Below are positions 53,978 to 64,000 of a stretch of 64,000 bases of DNA, in pieces. The notes under the pieces were generated by a model. That model ran no database searches. It was given only the letters and a program-made list of their open reading frames with translations, and was not told the origin of the DNA. This DNA is from Gordonia shandongensis DSM 45094. Its GTDB lineage: Bacteria > Actinomycetota > Actinomycetes > Mycobacteriales > Mycobacteriaceae. Positions within the stretch are counted from its first letter, which is position 1, and each line of letters opens with the position of its first letter. The DNA is taken from NCBI RefSeq assembly GCF_000423025.1, contig NZ_KE383970.1, positions 58,132-122,131 on the forward strand, read 5' to 3'. Both the position numbers and the translations under genes were made by a program.

Positions 53978-54312
53978 ATGCTTAGGGGCGAAAACAACCC
54001 TTCAAGTTCGATGGGCGTCGAACCACGTTAGCGTCCCGTGACCATGAATCCTGATCGATAACGGAACAGTAACGACACAAAATTGCTGGTCAGTCGTTTG
54101 ATGGACTATTGCCGACTATTCGGACGAAGCGGTGGACCGTGGTCCGGTTAGTTTGGGGGTCGTGTGACGTAGATCAACGCGGTATCGGGCGCGTCCGCTG
54201 CGGCGGACGCCGCCGCCGTCCCGTCGACGCGGGGATCGTCCAGTCGTGGAACACCGGAGGCGGCGGCGGGCGGGAGAGGGAGGTTCAGGATTCCGGGGAG
54301 CCGGAAAAGCGA

Positions 54313-54345
54313 AACGCAGGCCAGAATCGAGTTCTGGCCTGCGTT
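54313..54345 (-). terminator. Hairpin terminator of tRNA-Thr
   Basis: A perfect 14-bp stem (54313-54326 with 54332-54345) with a five-base loop lies seven bases after the tRNA 3' end on the minus strand and is followed by TCGCTTTTCC. Confidence 0.8.
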
Positions 54346-54351
54346 GTCGTG

Positions 54352-54424
54352 AGCCGCCTAGGAGAATCGAACTCCTGACCTATTCATTACGAGTGAATCG
54401 CTCTGCCGACTGAGCTAAGGCGGC
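54352..54424 (-). tRNA. tRNA-Thr (anticodon CGT)
   Basis: The 73 bases fold into a complete cloverleaf. The acceptor stem GCCGCCT pairs with AGGCGGC, the D-arm is GCTC/GAGC, the anticodon stem ATTCA/TGAAT closes the loop CTCGTAA with anticodon CGT, and the T-arm contains TTCGATT. This reads the threonine codon ACG, common in high-GC genomes. The CCA end is not encoded. A terminator hairpin follows, so it is a single-gene unit. Confidence 0.95.
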
Positions 54425-54491
54425 GTGCTCCCCGTGAGGGCAGCGCTGACGATCGTACCGAGTGGCCCGGCATGCAAGCAAAACGGGGGAC

Positions 54492-55349
54492 TCATCCGGT
54501 GGCGCGCCGCCCGCGGCGGGTTTCCGCAGCGACGACCGCCGCACCGTCCCCGGGGTCGAGCACGATGTCGAAGACGTCGCTCAGGAGGCCGGGAATGTCG
54601 GCGGGCGCCACCTGGCGCACGGTCTCCTCGCCGTCGGGGGTGGTACGCGTCCACGACGTCCCGTCGAGCACGTGGTGCTCGTCGGGGGTGAACCGCTGCA
54701 CGAACGTCCGTGCGCGGAACGGCGAACGCTCGGCCGTCGCGACGTAGTGGTTGCCGACCGCGAAGTCGACCGGAAAGGCCGGGTCGAGTGTGAAGACATG
54801 GCGATCGACCCACCGTCCCGCGTGGTGCCACAGGGTCCACCGCTCGGGGCGGAGCACGGCGTCCCCACCGCTGTCCGTCGCGTCGGTGAGACGGAACCGC
54901 CACCCCTCCTGGACGGACACGTCGCCGGCGACGAGGGGGAGGGGTTCGAGCGGGCCGCGACCGAATCCCACGTCGCACAGATGGCGCGAGCCGTCGTCGA
55001 ACTCAACGAGCAGCAGCGCGTGCGTGGCCGGCCGGATGTCGCGACTGCCGAGCGTCACCCGTCCGCGGACGGCGCTGAATCGAAACCCGATCCGCGAGAG
55101 GGCCGCCGCGAACAGCGTCGCGTGTTCGAAGCAGTAGCCGCCGCGACGGTCGGCGACGAGCTTGCGCTGCACGTCGTCGATGTCGGTCGACACCGTCCGG
55201 CCGGCGATCAGCGACAGGTTCTCGAACGGAATCGCGGTGACGTGGGCCCGGTGAAGTGAACGCAGTGCGTCGAGTGACGGCGCCGGAACGGACGCGACGC
55301 CGATGCTGCGCAGGTAGGCGTCGAGGTCGAACTCGGCACGATCCCACAC
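54492..55349 (-). CDS. nat: Arylamine N-acetyltransferase
   Basis: This 285-aa NAT enzyme transfers acetyl from acetyl-CoA to arylamines and hydrazines, including isoniazid in mycobacteria. The catalytic triad is visible as C73 (RGGYCFEH), H110 (ATHALLLV) and D126 (CDVGFG). The N-terminus (YLRSIGV) and PFENLSL are typical. It starts at GTG 55349, three bases after the malic-enzyme stop, so the two genes form an operon. Confidence 0.94.
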   Translation of the reverse strand: MWDRAEFDLDAYLRSIGVASVPAPSLDALRSLHRAHVTAIPFENLSLIAGRTVSTDIDDVQRKLVADRRGGYCFEHATLFAAALSRIGFRFSAVRGRVTLGSRDIRPATHALLLVEFDDGSRHLCDVGFGRGPLEPLPLVAGDVSVQEGWRFRLTDATDSGGDAVLRPERWTLWHHAGRWVDRHVFTLDPAFPVDFAVGNHYVATAERSPFRARTFVQRFTPDEHHVLDGTSWTRTTPDGEETVRQVAPADIPGLLSDVFDIVLDPGDGAAVVAAETRRGRRATG

Positions 55350-55352
55350 AGG

Positions 55353-56561
55353 TCAGTCCGCGACGCCGTCGGTTCGGGCGGCCGCGGCGACGGCCGCCGC
55401 CACCGCGGGGGCCACGCGGTCGTCCAGCGGGCTCGGGACGATGCGATCGGCGGCGAGGTCGTCGCCGACGACATCGCAGATCGCCTGGGCGGCGGCGATC
55501 TTCATGCCCTCGGTGATCCGACGTGCACCCGCATCGAGTGCGCCGGCGAAGACGCCCGGAAACGCCAGGACGTTGTTGATCTGGTTCGGGAAGTCGCTGC
55601 GACCGGTCGCGACGACGGCGGCGTGCCGGAGGGCGACCTCCGGGTGGATCTCCGGATCGGGATTCGACAGGGCGAACACGATCGCGTCGTCGGCCATCGA
55701 CGCCACACAGTGTTCGTCGACGGTGCCCGCCGAGACGCCGACGAACACGTCGGCGCCGACGAGGGCCTCCGCGACACCGCCGGTGAGGCCGCGCGGATTG
55801 GTCCACGCCGCGAGGTCGGTCTTGTAGCCGACGAGATCGGTGCGGTGGCCGCCGATGATCCCGCGCGAATCGAGGACCACGATGTCGTCGACACCGGCCG
55901 CCCGGAGGATCTCTGCGCAGGCGACGCCGGCGGCGCCCGCGCCGGACACCACCACGCGGAGACCGGCCAGCGATCGGCCCAGATGGCGCACCGCGCCCTT
56001 GAGTGCCGCCAGCACGACGATCGCGGTGCCGTGCTGATCGTCGTGCATGACCGGGCAGTCCAGCGCCTCGACGACTCGGCGTTCGATCTCGAAACACCGG
56101 GGCGCCGAGATGTCCTCCAGGTTCACCGCGCCGAAGCTCGGCCGCAGACGCACGAGCGTCTCGACGATCTCGTCGGGGTCGGTGGTGTCGAGGACGAGCG
56201 GGATCGCGTTCAGCCCGGCGAAGCTGCGGAACAACGCGGCCTTGCCCTCCATGACCGGGAGTGAGGCGCGGGGCCCCACGTCGCCGAGGCCGAGGACGGC
56301 GGTGCCGTCGGAGACGACGGCGACCAGCCGATCGGTCCAGGTGTACTCGTTCACCAGGGCGCGGTCGTCGGCGATCGCCCGCGACACCTGAGCGACGCCC
56401 GGCGTGTATGCGATGGACAGGTCGCGCGCGGTGGCGAGGGGTGCCCGCAACTCCACGGACAGCTTGCCTCCGGTGTGCGCCATGAAGATCTCGTCGTCGG
56501 TGATGGGGTGCTCGCCGATGGCGGTCTCGGCCGTGGTGGTCGGGTTCTGGGTGCTGGTCAC
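55353..56561 (-). CDS. Malic enzyme (malate dehydrogenase, oxaloacetate-decarboxylating)
   Basis: This 402-aa short-form malic enzyme converts malate to pyruvate and CO2 with reduction of NAD(P). Conserved blocks include AYTPGVAQVSRAI, GDVGPRASLPVMEGKAALF, PVMHDDQHGTAIV (metal aspartates), the dinucleotide fold VVSGAGAAGVACAEIL and FALSNPDPEI. The GTG at 56561 has AAGGAG six bases upstream and gives the normal length. An in-frame ATG at 56585 is less well placed. Co-factor preference cannot be decided here. The downstream nat gene is probably co-transcribed. Confidence 0.93.
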   Translation of the reverse strand: MTSTQNPTTTAETAIGEHPITDDEIFMAHTGGKLSVELRAPLATARDLSIAYTPGVAQVSRAIADDRALVNEYTWTDRLVAVVSDGTAVLGLGDVGPRASLPVMEGKAALFRSFAGLNAIPLVLDTTDPDEIVETLVRLRPSFGAVNLEDISAPRCFEIERRVVEALDCPVMHDDQHGTAIVVLAALKGAVRHLGRSLAGLRVVVSGAGAAGVACAEILRAAGVDDIVVLDSRGIIGGHRTDLVGYKTDLAAWTNPRGLTGGVAEALVGADVFVGVSAGTVDEHCVASMADDAIVFALSNPDPEIHPEVALRHAAVVATGRSDFPNQINNVLAFPGVFAGALDAGARRITEGMKIAAAQAICDVVGDDLAADRIVPSPLDDRVAPAVAAAVAAAARTDGVAD

Positions 56562-56848
56562 GTGCTGCTCCTTGCGGCGGCGCATCGCCGTGGTCGCCGC
56601 TGTTCGTGGTCGGGACACGATGGCGCCGTGGCGTCGGCTGCGGCATCGTGCCGGGGACTGTCACACCGGGGGGAGCCGGTCGGCTCCTGCCGCTCGGCAG
56701 TGGCTCAGGGCCGCGTCGGTCAGGGATGCGCCGCGCGGATCTGTCGGTCGATTCTGCCACCGACGGCCGGCGGTGCTCCGCGCGGCCCCGGCCGGCGACC
56801 CGGCGGTGCGCTTCGACGACGAGGAGCGGTACCATACATCTTGTGTCT

Positions 56849-57523
56849 ATGACGTATTCATCAGCGGATCGGGTGTACGACGAAGTCAAGGAGCTCATCT
56901 TGACCTGCGACCTTCCCGGTGGCGAGATGATCAGCGAAGGTGAGATCGCCGACCGATGCGAGGTCAGCAGAACACCGGTGCGGGAGGCGTTCCTACGTCT
57001 CGCCGCCGAGGGGTGGATGCGGCTCTACCCGAAGAAGGGCGCTCTCATCGTGCCGATCGGCGAGCGTGAGGCGCGCGAAGTGCTCGACGCCCGCGTCCTC
57101 GTCGAGAGTCACGCCGTCGAGTCGGTGGTCGACGATCCCGCAGCCGTCGCCGACCTCGCGGGACGACTCGACGACAACCTCGCCCGACACCGTGCTGCGG
57201 GATCGGCCGACCCCGCCGAGTTCGCGCGGCTGGACGCCGAATTCCATCAGCTCATCGTCGCGGCCGGACGCAACGGCCTCCTCGCGGACTTCTACACGTC
57301 CCTCGGCGAACGTCACCGCCGCATGACCGCCGACCGGCTCCGCCGCGACGGAGACGTCACCGGGCGGATCCTCGACGATCACGCCGAACTCGCCGAGGTG
57401 CTCCGTGCTGCGGACGGTGAGCGTTTCGCCTGGCTGCTGCGCTCCCACCTGGCCGGCGTACATGGAACCGACGGGGTGCACGGAAACGACGGGGTGCACG
57501 GAGCCGACGGGGCTGTCCGATGA
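56849..57523 (+). CDS. GntR/FCD-family transcriptional regulator
   Basis: This 224-aa regulator has an N-terminal winged helix (VYDEVKELILTCDLPGGEMI, then DRCEVSRTPVREAFLRLAAEG) and an all-helical FCD domain with metal-binding-type residues (DARVLVESHAVES, DAEFHQLIVAAG, DDHAELAEVL, LLRSHLAGV). FCD regulators usually sense organic acids or sugars. ATG 56849 was chosen; GTG 56843 is two codons earlier. It overlaps the MFS gene by four bases, so it probably controls that transporter. The last 20 residues are an 18-base tandem repeat (GVHGTDGVHGNDGVHGAD). Confidence 0.9.
   Translation: MTYSSADRVYDEVKELILTCDLPGGEMISEGEIADRCEVSRTPVREAFLRLAAEGWMRLYPKKGALIVPIGEREAREVLDARVLVESHAVESVVDDPAAVADLAGRLDDNLARHRAAGSADPAEFARLDAEFHQLIVAAGRNGLLADFYTSLGERHRRMTADRLRRDGDVTGRILDDHAELAEVLRAADGERFAWLLRSHLAGVHGTDGVHGNDGVHGADGAVR
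57455..57508 (+). repeat. 18-bp in-frame tandem repeat at the 3' end of the GntR gene
   Basis: Three 18-base units (57455-57472, 57473-57490, 57491-57508) encode GVHGTD, GVHGND and GVHGAD just before the stop. The tail is beyond the FCD fold and is presumably tolerated. Confidence 0.85.
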
Positions 57524-58788
57524 GCGCGGCGGCACGCGCCCGCGCGGCGACCACCGGATGGCCGGCGGTCGCACTGGCCGTCTTCACCGCGGCGTGGGGC
57601 GGAAACCAGTTCACACCGCTGCTGGTGATGTACCGGACCGCATCCCACATGTCGGCCGTCACCGTCGACACCCTCCTGTTCCTCTACGTGCTCGGCATCG
57701 TTCCGGCACTCCTGATCGGCGGCCCCCTCTCGGACCGCTACGGCCGCCGCATGCTGATGGTCCCCTCGCCGGTCATCGCCGCCGCCGGCTCGGCCCTGCT
57801 CGCCGCCGGTGAACACTCCGTGCCCCTGCTCGCCGCGGGCCGCGTCTGCAGCGGTGTGGCGCTGGGGCTCGCGATGGCGGTCGGCGGGTCGTGGATCAAG
57901 GAGCTCTCCGACCGGGTGGGCGACTCGCCGACGGCGGGCGCCCGGCGCGCCGCGCTGAGCCTCACCGCCGGCTTCGGTGTCGGCGCGGGTGTGGCCGCGG
58001 TCCTGGCGCAGTGGGCCCCGCTGCCCGGTCAGCTCGCATACCTGATCAACATCGCGCTCGCGGTCGCGTCGCTCATCCTGATCCGCGCGACACCGGAGAC
58101 GCGGAGACGCCGCGACGACGGCACCCGGTTGCGCGACGATCTGACGATCCCGTCGGCACTCCGCCCGCGATTCTGGCTGCTGATCGGTCCCGTCGCACCG
58201 TGGGTGTTCGGTGCGTGCGCGGTGGCGTATGCCGTGATCCCGGCGCTCATGACCGCCCAGACCCCGGGGGTCGCCATCGCCTTCGCCGGACTGTGCTGCG
58301 TGGCGGGCCTCGCCGCCGGATTCTTCATCCAATCGCTCGGCAAGCGAATCGACCGCCCCGGCTCATCGCGGACCATGCTCGTGGCGCTCGCCTTCGTCGC
58401 CGCCGGCCTGCTCCTGGCGATCGGAGTGGTCGCAGCACCGTCGGTGCCGCTCGCGATCGTCGCCGCGATCGTCCTCGGATTCGGTTACGGCATGGCGTTG
58501 ATCTCGGGGCTCCTCGAAGTCCAGCGGATCGCCGGCCCCGACGATCTCGCTGGCCTCACCGCCGTCTTCTACACGCTCACCTACCTCGGGTTCGCATCGC
58601 CGGCGATCATGGCGTGGGTGACGGAGACCTTCCCCAGGATCGGCTACGGGCAGATGTTCGGGTTCGGCATAGCGATGACGGCGCTCGGCGCCGCCGTCGT
58701 GGCGGCAGCCAACCGGAGCCGGCTCGCCGGGCCGCACACCCTGCCCGCCGCCGAGCAGGAAGTCGAGCTGGCTCAGGCGTCTCGCTGA
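57520..58788 (+). CDS. Major facilitator superfamily transporter
   Basis: This 422-aa protein has twelve hydrophobic segments. MFS motif A is in the loop between helices 2 and 3 (GGPLSDRYGRR), and a central basic loop (RATPETRRRRDDGTRLRDD) separates the halves. Several Met, Gln and small residues in helix 1 (AAWGGNQFTPLLVMY) resemble efflux carriers. The start overlaps the GntR stop by four bases, so its substrate is likely the ligand of that regulator. The last 16 bases overlap the convergent protease gene. Confidence 0.88.
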   Translation: MSAAARARAATTGWPAVALAVFTAAWGGNQFTPLLVMYRTASHMSAVTVDTLLFLYVLGIVPALLIGGPLSDRYGRRMLMVPSPVIAAAGSALLAAGEHSVPLLAAGRVCSGVALGLAMAVGGSWIKELSDRVGDSPTAGARRAALSLTAGFGVGAGVAAVLAQWAPLPGQLAYLINIALAVASLILIRATPETRRRRDDGTRLRDDLTIPSALRPRFWLLIGPVAPWVFGACAVAYAVIPALMTAQTPGVAIAFAGLCCVAGLAAGFFIQSLGKRIDRPGSSRTMLVALAFVAAGLLLAIGVVAAPSVPLAIVAAIVLGFGYGMALISGLLEVQRIAGPDDLAGLTAVFYTLTYLGFASPAIMAWVTETFPRIGYGQMFGFGIAMTALGAAVVAAANRSRLAGPHTLPAAEQEVELAQASR

Positions 58789-59672
58789 CCGGTCCACCCG
58801 CTCGGCAGCGCACCGGTGCCGGTGGCTGCGGCGAACCCCGGGGTGTCGGCGGCGCGCCCGTCGATGACCTCCGACGAGAACGAGAAGATGCCGACAAGCA
58901 CCGGGGCGCGGCCCCGCAGAGCGACGACCGGCCCACCCGAATCCCCGAATCCCGGGGCGGCGGTGGGGGAACCCACATAGACCAGATCGGGGAGCGCGGC
59001 GGCACCGGACCAGTGGCGCCGAGCCCGCTGCGGGGTCAGTACGGTCAGATCTGCCTGCATGAGCCGATCGGTTCGCTGACGCCATACCGGTCCGTGTCCG
59101 GTCCGGTAGCCGTGACCGTACAGTCGCACCCGCGTGCCCGGCGTCGGGGTGCCGCCGATCCGCAACGGTGTGGCCGCCGTCGGCCGCGCGAGCGTGATCA
59201 CCGCGACGTCTGACGACGCGGCCGCCGCATCCGGCCCATTGCCCGTGTCGATGAGACGGAAGTACGGTGACGCCTCGATGCGCGTGATCGACAGCGATCG
59301 CTGTGGTGAGCTCAACGGCGGGTCGCCGAGCCGGACGCGCAGATCGGTCCGCCGCAGCGGGCGGCCGTGGCCGTCGATGACGCAGTGTGCCGCCGTTACC
59401 ACGCGGGTCGGTGACACCAGGGCGCCGCCGCAGTGCGCCCGATTCACCGGATCCGCCAGCAGCGCGCGCTGCATCGGCGGCAGACGGGCGGTAAACGATT
59501 CGCTGAACAGGACGGTCGCGAACCAGGGCGCCGAGCCCGACGGTGTCGGCACTCCGCCGGTCACGGCGCGGACCGGGCCCGCTCCGGTGAAAGACGTCAC
59601 GGCGATCAGCGTCCCGAGGAGGGTGATCGCCGCAGCGCGGACGGATGGTCGAATCCTGTCGGAGTGTCGCAT
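58773..59672 (-). CDS. Secreted trypsin-like serine protease
   Basis: This 299-aa exported S1-family protease starts at ATG 59672. A signal peptide (RHSDRIRPSVRAAAITLLGTLIAV) is followed by VTGGVPTPSGSAPWFATVL. The catalytic triad lies in VVTAAHCV (His, with the adjacent Cys pairing to CGGALVS), SSDVAVITLA (Asp) and GFGDSGGPVV (Ser). Substrate preference cannot be deduced with confidence. It overlaps the MFS gene tail to tail by 16 bases. Confidence 0.9.
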   Translation of the reverse strand: MRHSDRIRPSVRAAAITLLGTLIAVTSFTGAGPVRAVTGGVPTPSGSAPWFATVLFSESFTARLPPMQRALLADPVNRAHCGGALVSPTRVVTAAHCVIDGHGRPLRRTDLRVRLGDPPLSSPQRSLSITRIEASPYFRLIDTGNGPDAAAASSDVAVITLARPTAATPLRIGGTPTPGTRVRLYGHGYRTGHGPVWRQRTDRLMQADLTVLTPQRARRHWSGAAALPDLVYVGSPTAAPGFGDSGGPVVALRGRAPVLVGIFSFSSEVIDGRAADTPGFAAATGTGALPSGWTGQRDA

Positions 59673-59760
59673 GGCTGCGAGTCTTGCCGACCGACAATGC
59701 GTCCACATCCGTCCGAGGAGGTAATCGGTGTCATTCGAACGATGTATGCGCCAGCGAGGC

Positions 59761-60777
59761 TCAGGCCGGGTAGCCGTCGGGATTCTGCGACTGCCAGCGC
59801 CACGTGTCGGCGCACATGTCGTCGACGGTGCGGGTCGCCCGCCAGCCGAGTTCGGCGTTCGCCTTCGACGGGTCGGCCCAGTAGGCCGGCAGGTCACCGG
59901 GACGGCGGGCGACGACGTCGTACGGGATCGGTCGCCCCGAGGCGCGGGAGAAGGCGTTCACCAACTGCAGGACCGACACCGGCTCGCCGCTGCCCAGGTT
60001 CCACACCGACCACGGCTCGGTGATCTCACCGAGCCGCTCCAGCGCCGCGACGTGTCCGGACGCCAGATCGTCGACGTGGATGTAGTCGCGCACGCCCGTC
60101 CCGTCGACGGTGTCGTAGTCGTCCCCGAACACCGACAGGCGTTCGCGTCGGCCGACGGCCACCTGCGCGACGAACGGCATGAGATTGTTCGGCAGACCGC
60201 TGGGATCCTCCCCGATGCGCCCGCTGCGATGCGCGCCGACCGGGTTGAAGTACCGCAGCACCGCGATCCGCCACGTGTCGTCGGCGACCGCGAGGTCGCG
60301 GAGCATCTGCTCGATCATCACCTTCGTCCAGCCGTACGGGTTGGTGGCCGACGTCGGCATGTCCTCGGTGCGCTCCAGGACGGGGTTCTCGCCGTACACG
60401 GTGGCCGACGAGGAGAACACGAAGCGACGCACACCGTGGGCGTCCATCGCCCGCAGCACGGTCAGCGCACTGTCGAGGTTGTTGCGGTAATAGTTCAGCG
60501 GTTCGGCGACCGACTCCCCGACGGCCTTGAAACCGGCGAAATGGATGACGGCGTCGAACCGCCCGTCGGCGAACAGCGTGTCCGTGGCGGCCTCGTCGGT
60601 GACGTCGATCCGATGCACCTCGATCGGCCTGCCGGCCAACTCCTCGAGACGGTCGACGACCGCGGGCCGCGCATTGCTGAAATCATCGGCGATCACGGCG
60701 TCGTGACCGGCGGCGAGCACCTCCAGGACCGTGTGGGATCCGATGTAGCCGGCGCCGCCGGTGATGAGTACACGCAT
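59761..60777 (-). CDS. galE: UDP-glucose 4-epimerase
   Basis: This 338-aa extended short-chain dehydrogenase interconverts UDP-glucose and UDP-galactose, the precursor of cell-wall galactan. The NAD fold is TGGAGYIGSHT, and the active site is SSSATVYG with the YGWTK tyrosine and lysine. NNLMPFVAQVAVGRRERLSVFG and the DYIHVDDLA segment are typical of GalE. I chose ATG 60777 (MRVLITGG). It lies 10 bases after the rmlB stop, so both share a transcript. Confidence 0.95.
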   Translation of the reverse strand: MRVLITGGAGYIGSHTVLEVLAAGHDAVIADDFSNARPAVVDRLEELAGRPIEVHRIDVTDEAATDTLFADGRFDAVIHFAGFKAVGESVAEPLNYYRNNLDSALTVLRAMDAHGVRRFVFSSSATVYGENPVLERTEDMPTSATNPYGWTKVMIEQMLRDLAVADDTWRIAVLRYFNPVGAHRSGRIGEDPSGLPNNLMPFVAQVAVGRRERLSVFGDDYDTVDGTGVRDYIHVDDLASGHVAALERLGEITEPWSVWNLGSGEPVSVLQLVNAFSRASGRPIPYDVVARRPGDLPAYWADPSKANAELGWRATRTVDDMCADTWRWQSQNPDGYPA

Positions 60778-60787
60778 GGGCTTCCGA

Positions 60788-62752
<1,965 letters not shown>

Positions 62753-62755
62753 ACA

Positions 62756-63385
62756 ATGGACGTTCGACCCCTGTGCATCGACGGGGCCTGGGAGTTCACA
62801 CCGGTGCTCCACGGGGACGACCGGGGCCTCTTCCTCGAGGCCTTCAAGGCCGATGTGGTGGAGGCGACCATCGGGCACCGCTTCGATCTGGCGCAGGTGA
62901 GTTCGTCGGTCTCGGCGGCCGGGGTGCTGCGCGGCGTCCACTTCGCAGACGTCCCACCGGGGCAGGCCAAGTACGTGCAGGCTGCGGCGGGGGCGTTTCT
63001 CGACGTGATCGTCGACCTTCGTGTCGGGTCGCCGACGTTCGGTCGCCACGACACCGTGCTGCTCGACGACGTCGACCGCCGAGCGGTGTACCTGGCCGAA
63101 GGATTGGGGCACGCGTTGTTGTCGCTGGCGGACGGCTCCACGGTGACGTACCTGTGCTCGGCCGGCTACAACCCGTCGGGGGAGCACGGGATCAACCCGA
63201 TGGACCCGGCTTTGGGAATCGATTGGCCGACAGTCGGACGTGACGGGACACCTCTCGACTATGTGATGTCGGGGAAGGACACCGCAGCCCCATCGTTGGC
63301 GCAGGCGCAGGAGTCCGGGCTCCTTCCGCAGTACGACGCGGTCGCCGCGTACCTGGCGGACCGCCCCTCACGGGAGTGTCGCTGA
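62756..63385 (+). CDS. rmlC: dTDP-4-dehydrorhamnose 3,5-epimerase
   Basis: This 209-aa cupin-type epimerase is the third step of dTDP-rhamnose synthesis. Visible parts are DDRGLFLEAFKAD, the catalytic histidine in LRGVHFADVPPGQAKYV, VDLRVGSPTFGRHD and the GLGHALLSL segment. RmlD for the last step is not in the window. The final 15 bases, stop included, are exactly repeated directly after the gene (63371-63400). Confidence 0.94.
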   Translation: MDVRPLCIDGAWEFTPVLHGDDRGLFLEAFKADVVEATIGHRFDLAQVSSSVSAAGVLRGVHFADVPPGQAKYVQAAAGAFLDVIVDLRVGSPTFGRHDTVLLDDVDRRAVYLAEGLGHALLSLADGSTVTYLCSAGYNPSGEHGINPMDPALGIDWPTVGRDGTPLDYVMSGKDTAAPSLAQAQESGLLPQYDAVAAYLADRPSRECR

Positions 63386-63400
63386 CGGGAGTGTCGCTGA
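63371..63400 (+). repeat. 15-bp tandem duplication of the rmlC 3' end
   Basis: Two identical 15-base units (63371-63385 and 63386-63400). The first ends with the rmlC TGA stop codon, so the last codons and stop are copied once downstream. Confidence 0.9.
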
Positions 63401-63411
63401 GGGGGCGGGCG

Positions 63412-63497
63412 TCAGAAGGACGGTCGGGTCAGAAGGGCGGTCGGGCTCAGAAGGGCGGCGGGCTCAGAAGGGCGGCGGGCTCAGAAGGGCGGCAGGC
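63412..63497. repeat. Five 17-18-bp tandem repeats containing the HNH gene stop codon
   Basis: Units start at 63412, 63429, 63447, 63464 and 63481. On the minus strand each ends with CCCTTCTGA or a one-base variant, the C-terminal Pro-Phe-stop of the DUF222/HNH gene that ends at 63481. The rightmost unit is part of the gene, and four copies lie downstream of it. Confidence 0.9.
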
Positions 63498-64000
63498 CGT
63501 CGTCGGTGGAGTTGAGTGCGGCGAGTGCTTCTTCGGTTTCGCGGTGGCGGCGGTTGATCGCCCGTTGCTGCATTCGGTATCGGTGTTTGGCCTCGAGACG
63601 GGTCCGTGTGCGTTTTGGTGCGTTCTCGGCGTGTCCGGTTGTTCGGCGTGTCGCCCCGGTGGGGGTGTTGTGGTCGCAGGGGAGCATGCCGAGTTCGGGG
63701 AGCAGCCAGGTGTTGGCGGCCTGCCGGCGGACGGTGATGCCTTCGGGGGTGGTGATCTCGGTCCAGACGGTGCCGTGGGCGTCGGTGATCTGGTCGTCGA
63801 GCCAGCCGCGGGTGTGGGTTTTCAGGCCGTGGTGGAAGCGGCATTTGGGGTTGAGGTTGCATGCACACGTCGGCCCACCCGAACCGGGGTCGGTGTGGTT
63901 GTATTCGGTGACATGATCCAGATCGCACCGCCACGCGGGCCGATCACAGCCGACCCAGGAGCACGTGCCGAACAGGCCCCGCACCGCCGTGTCGAGGACG
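63481..64000 (-). CDS. DUF222/HNH endonuclease family protein, C-terminal part (cut by window edge)
   Basis: This is the C-terminal 172 codons of a DUF222-type protein, a large multicopy family in mycolic actinomycetes. The HNH nuclease motif is seen as CDLDHVTEYNH, then NLNPKCRFHHGLKTH, with zinc-type cysteine pairs (CSWVGC, CACNLNPKC). A Lys/Arg-rich tail (APKRTRTRLEAKHRYRMQQR) follows. The 5' part lies beyond the window. Members are often considered domesticated or selfish nuclease genes with unclear function. The gene end is multiplied in tandem downstream. Confidence 0.9.
   Translation of the reverse strand, partial: VLDTAVRGLFGTCSWVGCDRPAWRCDLDHVTEYNHTDPGSGGPTCACNLNPKCRFHHGLKTHTRGWLDDQITDAHGTVWTEITTPEGITVRRQAANTWLLPELGMLPCDHNTPTGATRRTTGHAENAPKRTRTRLEAKHRYRMQQRAINRRHRETEEALAALNSTDDGLPPF

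Larger units (their letters stand above)
53842..54351. other. AT-richer regulatory region upstream of porin gene
   Basis: This roughly 500-base intergenic stretch holds the porin promoter and dormancy-type box near its left end and the tRNA terminator near its right end. It has less GC than its surroundings and contains a GACTATT direct repeat (about 54102-54120). I see no convincing gene here. Confidence 0.5.

Overview
The window is high-GC DNA packed with genes, many starting with GTG. WhiB, Crp/GlxR, MspA-porin, LppP/LprE and PonA2-type genes mark it as a mycolic-acid actinomycete of the order Mycobacteriales. The gene set would suit Gordonia or a close relative, but the genus is inferred. 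Most of the first 48 kb follows the gene order I recall for Mycobacterium tuberculosis Rv3683 down to Rv3644c, in reverse: metallophosphoesterase, ponA2, whiB4, a Get3-like ATPase pair, DUF4177, RidA, a metallo-beta-lactamase-fold hydrolase, crp, membrane protein, nth, thioredoxin-like protein, Nudix, marP, ephE, holin-like protein, acs, Fic-like protein, HAD phosphatase, 6C small RNA, ssd/tad pilus genes, Rv3649-type helicase, cold-shock protein, Rv3647c-like protein, topA, adenylate cyclase and DNA polymerase III delta prime.

Layout. 1-3.75 kb: a siderophore-iron ABC transporter (lipoprotein, two permeases, ATPase) behind a likely IdeR/DtxR box. 3.8-21.3 kb: envelope, redox and DNA-repair housekeeping genes, ending in acetyl-CoA synthetase. 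21.5-33.2 kb: a Fic-like protein, a HAD phosphatase, the 6C RNA, a secreted lipase, then the tad-type pilus operon. That operon is split between tadC and the Flp-like pilin by about 3.6 kb holding a lipoprotein, a J-domain-like membrane protein and a PD-(D/E)XK nuclease-like protein. 33.2-36.8 kb: helicase, cold-shock protein, Rv3647c-like protein. 36.8-41.8 kb: an accessory island of five minus-strand ORFs (lipoproteins, membrane proteins and one soluble protein) facing an XRE-type regulator, with lower GC than its flanks. 41.9-48 kb: topA, cyclase, holB. 48.1-59.7 kb: fluoride channels, a flavin oxidoreductase, a regulator with two TetR domains, an ABC1-family kinase, an MspA porin with a frameshifted signal peptide, tRNA-Thr, arylamine N-acetyltransferase, malic enzyme, a GntR-MFS pair and a secreted trypsin-like protease. 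59.7-63.4 kb: galE and rmlB facing rmlA-rmlC (nucleotide-sugar supply for the arabinogalactan linker). The window ends inside a DUF222/HNH endonuclease gene.

The observations most worth following up are these. (i) Several genes have the last 15-19 bp of their coding sequence, stop codon included, repeated in tandem just downstream. (ii) A DosR-like dormancy box sits directly upstream of a good promoter for the porin gene, which itself carries a one-base deletion in a G-run. (iii) A 6C RNA has both C6 loops intact. (iv) In the island, two lipoprotein genes are fused into one reading frame. (v) A lone nuclease-like gene inside the pilus locus lies downstream of a perfect 20-bp palindrome. All homology statements come from reading motifs and from remembered family features. 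No database search was run.
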